22,637 bases of DNA from Fibrobacteres bacterium CG2_30_45_31. Lineage in GTDB: Bacteria; Fibrobacterota; Fibrobacteria; Fibrobacterales; Fibrobacteraceae. A program made the position numbers and the translations under genes. The notes below the pieces were generated by a model. It saw only the letters and a program-made list of their open reading frames with translations. It was not told the origin of the DNA and ran no database searches. The stretch is taken from NCBI GenBank assembly GCA_001873075.1, contig MNYL01000019.1:1-22637 (forward strand), in the 5' to 3' direction. This document shows positions 1-7,438 of the stretch, one piece after another. Each line of letters starts with the position of its first letter. The stretch's first letter is position 1.

Positions 1-1987
1 GCTTTAACAAAGAATCACGAGAATAATTATCAATTTTTGGCAAAAATAGCGAATCGTAGATCTGAACCTGTGTTTTCTGAGACAATTCAGCACGATAACG
101 AGCCATCCAATTCTTTTTTTCCTCTCCAATCACAGATGAGAATACAGCTCCTTTAGCCGCCTCAAAATTGGGGAAAGAAGCGTATTGATCTAAATTAAAA
201 TAATACTCTCTCTTCAATGATATCTCAGGCGTGGTAAGGAACAAACCTAGCGAATTTGAGATCTGATCCAAAGCAGCACCGCCGAAAACAGTTTTTCCAT
301 ATTTCTCATAGCCCACTTTCAAGTCCGCTTCAGAAACACCCCACGAAGTTAACTGCAAGCTATCACTCAGAAGTTTATTATAAATACCCACACGAGAACT
401 GGTTTCAATGGCTTTGAAATACCACGATTCGTCAAGCCCCAGGGCCTCGGATTCCAACACATAAGCCTTCCAATCAATCATGTATTGAAGAAGTCTTGTA
501 CGAGGATACATGCGACGTTCCTCTGGCGGAATTTCACTTTGCAGATTAAGAACATCACGTTCATAAATGACTGGTTTTCCTTTACTCGTCGCAAGAACAT
601 ACGAGGAATCGAGAACAAAATCACCAGACTGTGCAAGCTCTTTTTTCACTTGAGCTTCAACGCGTTCAAAGGGTTTCACTTCACTCGGAATTTCTTTATT
701 CAAATAAAACACATGATAGCGTCCAGTGTTTGGGGCTTTGATCACCGAAGAAACAGCACCAGAGTGCTTGCCCTTAAACTCATCAAAAAGCTGTGGCATC
801 ATCCCTATTCCAAAAGGCAAGGCATGACTCACTTTCACTTCTCCCACTAAACCACCTTGAACTTTTGTCGCCTCATTCATACTCATGGAGGATGCTAATT
901 TTTTAAAATCCAACAAGGTCAACGGTTGATTCACCACCTTCATCAGCGCAAGAGAATCGGTACTTTCGATGTGATAAACTTCGAATCCCGGGGTCGTCTT
1001 ATAATTGTCCTTGTGGGAATCATAATAAGCACGAGCATTCGGAGGTTCAATCTTTTCCAATTTCAGAACAAATTTTTCTTTGATATTGTTAGCACTTTCG
1101 CGCATCATTTTATCTACATAGCTATCAATAAAAGCTCGCTCCAAAGAAGGACGCACTTCCTCAAGAGTCTTTTCCACTGCCGGAGTGCGGGACATCACTT
1201 TCAATATGACGTAATAAGAAGAATCACTATTCTTCTCATTTGTCTGCACCTTCAGCGTTTTAAAACTACCATCCACTTTCAACGCATCTTTTCCAAAAAG
1301 TGATTCCCGAACAGCCATGGTTTTAAGCAACGCATGATTTTGGGTTTCAGTCAGTTTTTCACGAACCATTCCCGGGATAGAATCGACGACCTTATTCGCT
1401 TCTAAACTTTTCTGTACCTTCTCCACCGAAAGCGAATCATTTGATTTGAAGTAAGCAAGTTCTACTTCAGCAGGTTTTTTATAGGACTTCAGTCTTGATT
1501 CAAAAAATACATTCAAAGAATCGGCATTTTCAGCCAAATAAACTTTCTTTGCGACGGAAACACGGCAGTCCGTGAAAAACTTACAGGTATCATTTTTGAA
1601 TAGATCCGGGTGTTTTTCATAATAGTCCAAGAGTTGTTCTTCCGTGTGCCCTAAATTTTCAACAACATAAAATTGCTGATAAATACGGCTCAGCAAACGA
1701 TCATGCAACGATGCCATCTTTTTTTCAACGGATTCATTGGGATCCCCCAATTTCTCACGTGCAGCGATCAAAAATTCCCGATCAGAAATCAAATTGGAAA
1801 GCAATTCGGCATATTTTTCAGGCTTATTGTAAGCGGGTTGCATGATCCGAGCAAGATCAAAATCGGAACGGTATATTTTTTCATCGCCAACGCGTGCAAT
1901 GAGTTCGTCCTTAGTGCCAAAGGGATTACAACCAACAAGCCCTGCAACAGAAAGCAAAGCGAATAGGAAAATTATTTTTTTATTCAT
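1..1987 (-). CDS. PpiC/SurA-type peptidyl-prolyl isomerase lipoprotein (partial, C-terminus off window)
   Basis: Read on the minus strand from ATG at 1987; the frame stays open for 662 codons to base 1, so the 3' end is missing. AAGGA lies 5 bases before the ATG. Residues 1-20 form a lipoprotein signal peptide with lipobox LVGC (Cys20), so the product is probably anchored in the periplasm. Residues about 26-130 look like a SurA/PpiC N-terminal chaperone domain (ARVGDEKIYRSDF at the start). Residues about 332-428 fit a parvulin domain: VYHIE, a GGLVGEV motif near 378, an F..F.GK.SG.VSSVIK segment, then G.YHVFYL. A second segment resembling the N-terminal motif (GKPVIYERD) occurs near residue 466. 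Expected role: proline isomerisation and chaperoning of envelope proteins. It follows the STAS gene by 43 bases, so co-transcription is possible. Family assignment is firm; substrates are unknown. Confidence 0.85.
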   Translation of the reverse strand, partial: MNKKIIFLFALLSVAGLVGCNPFGTKDELIARVGDEKIYRSDFDLARIMQPAYNKPEKYAELLSNLISDREFLIAAREKLGDPNESVEKKMASLHDRLLSRIYQQFYVVENLGHTEEQLLDYYEKHPDLFKNDTCKFFTDCRVSVAKKVYLAENADSLNVFFESRLKSYKKPAEVELAYFKSNDSLSVEKVQKSLEANKVVDSIPGMVREKLTETQNHALLKTMAVRESLFGKDALKVDGSFKTLKVQTNEKNSDSSYYVILKVMSRTPAVEKTLEEVRPSLERAFIDSYVDKMMRESANNIKEKFVLKLEKIEPPNARAYYDSHKDNYKTTPGFEVYHIESTDSLALMKVVNQPLTLLDFKKLASSMSMNEATKVQGGLVGEVKVSHALPFGIGMMPQLFDEFKGKHSGAVSSVIKAPNTGRYHVFYLNKEIPSEVKPFERVEAQVKKELAQSGDFVLDSSYVLATSKGKPVIYERDVLNLQSEIPPEERRMYPRTRLLQYMIDWKAYVLESEALGLDESWYFKAIETSSRVGIYNKLLSDSLQLTSWGVSEADLKVGYEKYGKTVFGGAALDQISNSLGLFLTTPEISLKREYYFNLDQYASFPNFEAAKGAVFSSVIGEEKKNWMARYRAELSQKTQVQIYDSLFLPKIDNYSRDSLLK

Positions 1988-2030
1988 CTGAATCCTTAGT
2001 TTGGAATTAAAAGTGATTTTACTTCGCGAC

Positions 2031-2390
2031 TTATTTTAGAGTTGCAATCGCGTCGTCCATAGTTCTATGAATCTCAAGGAGCGTATTCGCTCCGATGATT
2101 TCAATGATTTCAAAAACATTTTCGTTTACACCAGCAATTTTCATAGACCCGCCCGCCTCTTTCATCTTTTTATTCGCAAAAAGTAAGGCCCCTAATCCGG
2201 TACTATTGACGTAACGCAACTTTGTAAAATCAGCCACAATGTGAAGCACGCCTTCGCCCAAAAGACTTAAAACAACCTCTGAGACATGCTCCGCATTCGT
2301 AGAATCTAGATCGCCACTAAAACGAAGAATTCTCGCCATGGGAACACCGTCAACGAACTCCACTGTCAATAACATCTGTTTATCGTTCAT
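2031..2390 (-). CDS. STAS-domain anti-sigma factor antagonist (SpoIIAA/RsbV-like)
   Basis: A 119-residue single STAS domain, the usual length for SpoIIAA/RsbV-type antagonists. The core reads DFTKLRYVNSTGLGAL; aligned with the SpoIIAA DSSG motif, Ser63 is the predicted phosphorylation site, with Asn62 replacing the usual Asp. Members of this family bind an anti-sigma factor kinase when unphosphorylated and so free its partner. The ATG at 2390 overlaps the stop of the STAS-HATPase gene in an ATGA arrangement, and GAGG sits 5 bases upstream, so the two are translationally coupled and probably act together. No sigma factor or PP2C-type phosphatase is encoded in the window, so the regulated output is unknown. 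The domain call is solid; the pathway is inferred. Confidence 0.9.
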   Translation of the reverse strand: MNDKQMLLTVEFVDGVPMARILRFSGDLDSTNAEHVSEVVLSLLGEGVLHIVADFTKLRYVNSTGLGALLFANKKMKEAGGSMKIAGVNENVFEIIEIIGANTLLEIHRTMDDAIATLK

Positions 2391-3184
2391 GATTCCTCAC
2401 GCATTTTAGTAATGCTCACTTGGACCCTCTGCGCATCTACGCGGAAAGTCATATCACTTGCAATTTTTTTAACAAGAGCGATACCTCGCCCACGCATAGA
2501 ACCCGGTATAATGCACGGATTTCTGAATTTTTCACGAATCAGTTCTTGCGCCTCTGAAGAAAGTGTTTTGCACCCATTAGCAACAGCCAAATGAATGCTA
2601 CTTTTATCAAAAGAAAAAGAAATACTAAATTTCTTATCGATGGGGAGCCCATGTTCTATCGCATTATTGGATAGTTCATCCACAATGGATTCTAACTGGA
2701 ACGCTTCTCTGGGTGTATAGCCTTTACTCAAAAGGAGTCCTGCAATGAGTCTCCGAATCGCAGGAACATAACCTGCGTAAGCGGGGACTTCTAATGTCAG
2801 AGATCTAGATTCTGATTGATATTCCCAGCGGAAGTGCCTTAAGAAAGCATTTTTATTGGAATAGTAAGGGAAAACAAGATTCACCCCCATCAAATTCAAT
2901 TTTTCAGCGAGTTCTGGTTTGGGAGCGAGAAGTGCGATACTTCCAGAACGTCTCATCAATCGTTCGCGGCACCCCATTAAAGCTCCCACAACAGGAGAAC
3001 TTAAAAAATTTACTTGAGATAAATCTACGAGTAAATGGAATCGCTTCTTTTCCACAAGATCATCCACTAAAGCAGAAATTCGAGTGATCGCCTCAAGACC
3101 AATATCGCCATAAAGTCTTAAAACAGAAACAGTAGGCTCTTCAGCAAAAGGTTCAAGAAGAACTGTCGAAACAGGCAATGTCAT
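2387..3184 (-). CDS. STAS-HATPase fusion protein (antagonist domain plus RsbW-like kinase domain)
   Basis: 265 residues from ATG 3184. Residues about 17-115 are a STAS domain: VDLSQVNFLSSPVVGAL, with Ser62 at the phospho-site but Pro64 where the motif normally has Gly. Residues about 130-262 are an RsbW/SpoIIAB-like HATPase domain: N-box DELSNNAIEHG (169-179) and G2-box GSMRGRGIALV (228-238) are present, but the G1 Asp region reads AVANG (200-204) and lacks the adenine-contacting Asp. The fusion puts antagonist and kinase modules in one chain, so it may self-inhibit or phosphorylate the next STAS protein; both are inference. ATG 3184 is one base after the upstream stop; an in-frame TTG at 3196 would overlap that gene and is less likely. 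The stop overlaps the STAS start by 4 bases. Confidence 0.83.
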   Translation of the reverse strand: MTLPVSTVLLEPFAEEPTVSVLRLYGDIGLEAITRISALVDDLVEKKRFHLLVDLSQVNFLSSPVVGALMGCRERLMRRSGSIALLAPKPELAEKLNLMGVNLVFPYYSNKNAFLRHFRWEYQSESRSLTLEVPAYAGYVPAIRRLIAGLLLSKGYTPREAFQLESIVDELSNNAIEHGLPIDKKFSISFSFDKSSIHLAVANGCKTLSSEAQELIREKFRNPCIIPGSMRGRGIALVKKIASDMTFRVDAQRVQVSITKMREES

Positions 3185-3185
3185 G

Positions 3186-3467
3186 TTAAAGCCCAACTAC
3201 TTCCCGTGTACCACAAAGGTTGCCGCCTTCATCAAATAGGGAGAGTCGTAAAAGCGATGGCTCAAAACGGCACTCCAACCTTAAAATTCCACTAGGAATA
3301 ACGTCTATTGCGTAACTAAAAAGAGAATTCGTTTCCACCTCAGCGAGACTCGCACTCCGCGGATCAAATCCCATCGCAAGCGAGGAGTCCGAAACAAACT
3401 GCCGGATATAAGGCAAAAAAACATCGTCAGAAGAGATGTCCATTCGAATGGTCTGAGGTTCCATCAT
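3186..3467 (-). CDS. Short anti-sigma-type HATPase fragment (N-box and G1 only)
   Basis: 93 residues from ATG 3467 (ATG 3464 and TTG 3476 are alternatives; none has a clear Shine-Dalgarno sequence). The protein resembles the first two thirds of an RsbW-type HATPase: residues 41-55, LAEVETNSLFSYAID, align with the N-box (Glu43 and Asn47 in register with E..TN), and LFDEGGN (78-83) matches the G1 box D.G. It stops just after G1, with no ATP lid or G2 box, whereas full anti-sigma kinases are about 140-160 residues. The next gene begins one base later with a STAS domain, so the missing part is not simply in another frame next door. It could be a small ATPase-derived binding protein or a decaying gene. 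Weak similarity, so the family call is tentative; being a real gene is likely given the tight spacing. Confidence 0.6.
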   Translation of the reverse strand: MMEPQTIRMDISSDDVFLPYIRQFVSDSSLAMGFDPRSASLAEVETNSLFSYAIDVIPSGILRLECRFEPSLLRLSLFDEGGNLCGTREVVGL

Positions 3468-3512
3468 GGCACACAATATACATACTTCTATCTATATTGG
3501 TGGTGTTGTCTT
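3465..3512. promoter_or_regulatory. Compact divergent start region between the STAS/ATPase genes and tamB
   Basis: Only about 30-45 bases separate the first plausible minus-strand start (3467) from the candidate plus-strand starts (TTG 3497, GTG 3500, GTG 3503, TTG 3506). The segment is AT-rich and contains TATATT-like hexamers on both strands (for example 3493-3498 on plus), but no convincing -35 element and no Shine-Dalgarno sequence for either gene. Promoters probably overlap the coding ends, and leaderless transcripts are possible. Exact starts cannot be fixed from sequence. Confidence 0.35.
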
Positions 3513-6500
3513 TGGAAACTTTACCCTCTCCTCCGACAACTCCTAAACACCACCGTTCAGGAGTTGTTATTGCGATCGCCCTCTTTGCGATGTTTGTGGG
3601 CTGTCTTGTCACGGCAACCTGGCTTGCTGGGCATTTTATATCCCGCTACTTAGGGCAAACCCAAATATATGGAAATGTAGTGATAACCCCCTTTGGCTAT
3701 GAAACAGAGGGATTATTGCACCATTCCTGGGATTCTATTCGGGTGCTTGGAGATGGGATCAAAATCACAATCAAACACCCCGCCTTCCGAGGCCACTTTG
3801 TGCTTTCACCCAAAGAAGATTTTTTGCAATTAACAATGGACTCCGTGGTGATGCGTCTAGCTCCCACCCAATTCAAATCTTTGAATGAAAATCCGCTTCC
3901 TAATAATTTCACATTTCCCAATATTCGCATCCCCTTTCAGGCAAGCATTAACATTAATCATATCGAAACTACCGTAGACTCCATTGGCAAATGGAGTTTG
4001 GATTCGCTTCGTATAGTAAGTCTGAACAAACAAACAATAGGGATTGATTTTCAAAATTTTTCGGGAAGTCACGTAGAAAGAAAGGTCGGAATGCAAGCAA
4101 AATACGCTTGGAACTCAGACTTTGTCGATCTTGGCATCAAACTAAAAACCGAAGATAATGACAGTATCCTATGCACAGTCAATGCACCACGTCTAGTCCT
4201 CCAGAATTTTTCTGGCGATCTCTCGTTAAGCGTCAAAAATCCTGAGACCTGGTTACCTGGAATCCTCCCTCAAGGGATACCGACTGCAAACAACTTAAAT
4301 CTTGATATTTCATTTTCAGCAGATGTTCTCAAAAAACGTTTTTCCTATAAGGGTGAACTCCAATCCTCTATTGGAGAGTTCTGGCCGCTACCGCCCCTTT
4401 TTGCCAGTATTCATTTTTCTGGGAATGAAAAGGGCAATTACGTTGCTGATGGGAAATTTGTGGGCGATGAAGGCGGTGAAATAAACCTTCAAGGAAGCAT
4501 GGATAAAAACCTCAACGGAATGCTGCGTGGCAGTATAGAAAATATCAGTGCTGAATTTGGTTTTTTGATGATGCCCTTAGACATCACGATTCATTCGGCA
4601 AAAAAATCAGGCGATTCACTTGTACTGGATTTAGAAACTCGGCGGGGGTCGAAAGTGAGCGGAACAATTACTCACCTCACCACAGATCCCAAAATCACAT
4701 TTAATGCCGACATTGATGAAAACGAAACCTGGGCTCTCGATTGGTGTACTGGAAATCTTCGACTCGGTTCACGCCCTCAAATTCAAGGTTCATTCTACAA
4801 GGGAAAATTACGTGCAAAGGCAGTGATCACTCCTGTCGAATATGCATACTTCATGAAAGTGGATTATCTGGAAGTCAAATTGGTGCTAGATGAAAATGGA
4901 ATTATTTTCTCTGATGGTTTGATCCGTGCCCCGAACGAGACATACACATTCACTGGAGATGTGATGTGGGAAGATTCCATTCCCCATACCTCCTGGAAAG
5001 TACATCAGGGAGCTGAAGGATACGCCGAAGCTTGGATTTCTTTTGATGCGGATCTTTTTGTCAAGGCAGACCATGTACAACTAGCCACAATCCCCTTCGC
5101 AGACTCTACCTGGAGAAAGGGTATGGATGGCTTTGTCTCTGGAAACTGGGAACATCATTTTTCTAATAATACTGGCATTGCAGAAATCTACGCCGAAACG
5201 CAATTTAAGCAGTTCCCCATCAAAATGAATTTGAAGGCGAGGGAAAATGGCGATTCTCTATTCCTTGACAAAGCAGAATTTTTCCATCAGCAAAATAAAA
5301 TTGAAGCGGAGGCGATTGCACTTCTTCATAGAGATACAATCGCCGATACCATTATGAGTGTTTCTCTTGTGCAGGCCTGGGCATCCACGCATGAATTTAA
5401 TATTCCCATTTTGCTCAGTCCCTTTGAAATCACAACCCTTCGCAAAGGCTCTCTCAGCGGTGATATTTCGTATCACGAAACACAAGGAATCCAAGGAAAT
5501 CTTGATTTTGATACTCTTGCATTAGAAGGCGTTTCCGATGAAAACTTTCTTATTCCACGATTAAATCTTTTTGCAGAAAAAGACAAAGTGGAAATTAACG
5601 GCAATGTTATTTTGGGAAATGGTGGCTGGAACGGAAATACACAAATTATCATTGATCACATATTGAATGATTCAAGACACATCAGTGCCTCGCATACAGC
5701 ACAAAACGGAGGAACTTTTTGGCTTGAGGGAGATCTCGATACGAATTTAACCTGGACAGGGGAAGTCAACGCCAATGGAGCTTGGTTCCTTCCTTTCAAT
5801 GCAGGAGAAATTATCAATACAGATCTTCATGTCGACGTGACGGCAGAACTTCGCGATGGACTTGATGGAGTACATGCGTCATTCTTCTCGGATACGACGC
5901 TCTATGATTCCAAACTTTCATTGCCCATTTTCCCCATCTCTTTCAGTGGACGTTTAGAAAAAGGAATCGTGAGTATTCCTACGGTAGAAACCAGCAATGA
6001 TCGAGGGGAAAAAATTTTCGCATCCGTACAATATGATATCCATAAGTCACAGTTAGATGGGATTGATTTTCATACGGATAATTACACGCTCCTTTGGGAT
6101 AATATTCACGAGATCAAATTTGAAAATATTGATGGACACATGAGTGATTCAAAAAAAGAAATGTCTCTATTCCTGGAAATGCCTGGTATTTACTATACGT
6201 TGAAGGATCCTTCCATCGGGAAAGGCGATGCAAAAATTCGCGGCTATGCGACCTTGCATTTGCCCCATGCTGAAGCAGGCAGTTTCGTGAATAAATCCAT
6301 TGATGGCAACTTTTATGTGGATCGCGCCGTATTCAAAAAACAACTAGAAGTGGATATTGGTCTCAATAGCCTTAATCAATTGGTAAGTACGCTCTCCAGT
6401 TTTTTCACAAAAATTCGTCGTGAAAAACCGATGCAGACTGAAAATACATCAACCACAAGTAGACCCACCAACATATCCATTCATGTCAGCGATTCACAAG

Positions 6501-7438
6501 AAGATTCCGTAGCAATAGTTGCGAACTTTGCCACATTTCCCTTAACTTTAGACCTCTGGATTTTAGGAACTTTGGATCATCCGATTCTTCGCGGAGATAT
6601 CAATAACTCTGGGAATGGTTTTATTGGCTTGGAAGGTCTATTCCAATTTAATCTGGAATCCTTTGCAGTTTCCTGGCAAGATGTCCCGTGGAGAAGGGGG
6701 GCTCTCGATGTTTCCAGTTCCCAAGAACTTCCTTACTGTGATAATACAGAAAATGAGGAAACCTGCCCTATTCAATTAAACTTTATGGGGTCCGTTACCA
6801 ATCCGCAACCCATACCTAGTTCCAATTGTGGCACCGAGTCCTCGCCAGCCGCAATCTATTATGACATTCTTCTCGGTTGTATTGCCAACGATCAAAGTTC
6901 TTCGTCCATCGACAGAAATAAAGTCGCAGGAAAAATTATTGGTGGAGTACTGACTTCTACGGCGAACAAAACTCTCGGTGGTGAATACGTGGGCGACATT
7001 GATATGAAACTACGCTTCTTTAGTGATAGCCCTTCTCAAGAAAAAGATTCCAGTTACTTGCGTGTTCCTATTTCTCTGAATCGATGGGTGAAAGACTTGA
7101 GTTTGGTATTTGGGTACACGCAAGATCAAAGTGAAAATCCGACCTATGATCAAGCTTTAGAGGCGGGTCTTAATTATACAATTCCAGTCTTCAACGAATC
7201 CGATAAGAAACAACCGAACCATTATGATCCAAAACTAGACTTCAGCGGAAGCCTTGTTTCGCGGCGCTATGTTACAGCACTGGAAACAGATGCCAATGAA
7301 AATCGCATTGAAAAAAATATTGGTTTTAATTACACCTATCACTTCTGGGCCCCCTGTCTTTTGGGTCTCGGCAATTGCCCCACGCCTGGTGAAAAAAAGC
7401 CCGGTGAAAAGAAAAAAGAAACGGAGGCCAAGCCATGA
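3497..7438 (+). CDS. tamB: TamB-like translocation and assembly protein
   Basis: Up to 1313 residues. A short basic and proline-rich N-terminus is followed by one membrane segment at about residues 22-45, then a very long beta-rich, AsmA/TamB-type periplasmic region, and a C-terminal TamB (DUF490-type) domain at about 985-1290, including the GLEGLFQFNLESF and YYDILLGC segments. Proteins of this family bridge the inner and outer membranes and help insert barrel proteins or carry lipids, working with an Omp85 partner. That partner is encoded next, with an ATGA overlap of 4 bases. The tail is Lys/Glu rich. No ATG exists before 3589, which would cut into the membrane segment, so a TTG or GTG start at 3497-3506 is most likely; the exact codon is uncertain. 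Family call firm from architecture and neighbour. Confidence 0.85.
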   Translation: MVVLSLETLPSPPTTPKHHRSGVVIAIALFAMFVGCLVTATWLAGHFISRYLGQTQIYGNVVITPFGYETEGLLHHSWDSIRVLGDGIKITIKHPAFRGHFVLSPKEDFLQLTMDSVVMRLAPTQFKSLNENPLPNNFTFPNIRIPFQASININHIETTVDSIGKWSLDSLRIVSLNKQTIGIDFQNFSGSHVERKVGMQAKYAWNSDFVDLGIKLKTEDNDSILCTVNAPRLVLQNFSGDLSLSVKNPETWLPGILPQGIPTANNLNLDISFSADVLKKRFSYKGELQSSIGEFWPLPPLFASIHFSGNEKGNYVADGKFVGDEGGEINLQGSMDKNLNGMLRGSIENISAEFGFLMMPLDITIHSAKKSGDSLVLDLETRRGSKVSGTITHLTTDPKITFNADIDENETWALDWCTGNLRLGSRPQIQGSFYKGKLRAKAVITPVEYAYFMKVDYLEVKLVLDENGIIFSDGLIRAPNETYTFTGDVMWEDSIPHTSWKVHQGAEGYAEAWISFDADLFVKADHVQLATIPFADSTWRKGMDGFVSGNWEHHFSNNTGIAEIYAETQFKQFPIKMNLKARENGDSLFLDKAEFFHQQNKIEAEAIALLHRDTIADTIMSVSLVQAWASTHEFNIPILLSPFEITTLRKGSLSGDISYHETQGIQGNLDFDTLALEGVSDENFLIPRLNLFAEKDKVEINGNVILGNGGWNGNTQIIIDHILNDSRHISASHTAQNGGTFWLEGDLDTNLTWTGEVNANGAWFLPFNAGEIINTDLHVDVTAELRDGLDGVHASFFSDTTLYDSKLSLPIFPISFSGRLEKGIVSIPTVETSNDRGEKIFASVQYDIHKSQLDGIDFHTDNYTLLWDNIHEIKFENIDGHMSDSKKEMSLFLEMPGIYYTLKDPSIGKGDAKIRGYATLHLPHAEAGSFVNKSIDGNFYVDRAVFKKQLEVDIGLNSLNQLVSTLSSFFTKIRREKPMQTENTSTTSRPTNISIHVSDSQEDSVAIVANFATFPLTLDLWILGTLDHPILRGDINNSGNGFIGLEGLFQFNLESFAVSWQDVPWRRGALDVSSSQELPYCDNTENEETCPIQLNFMGSVTNPQPIPSSNCGTESSPAAIYYDILLGCIANDQSSSSIDRNKVAGKIIGGVLTSTANKTLGGEYVGDIDMKLRFFSDSPSQEKDSSYLRVPISLNRWVKDLSLVFGYTQDQSENPTYDQALEAGLNYTIPVFNESDKKQPNHYDPKLDFSGSLVSRRYVTALETDANENRIEKNIGFNYTYHFWAPCLLGLGNCPTPGEKKPGEKKKETEAKP

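Noticed and set aside
485..1966. Three plus-strand frames of 97-125 codons
   Set aside because: Antisense to the open PpiC lipoprotein frame, which has a lipobox, ribosome site and parvulin domain.
3427..3612. Minus-strand 61-codon frame across the divergent start region
   Set aside because: Overlaps both neighbouring genes in another frame, with no domain or ribosome site.
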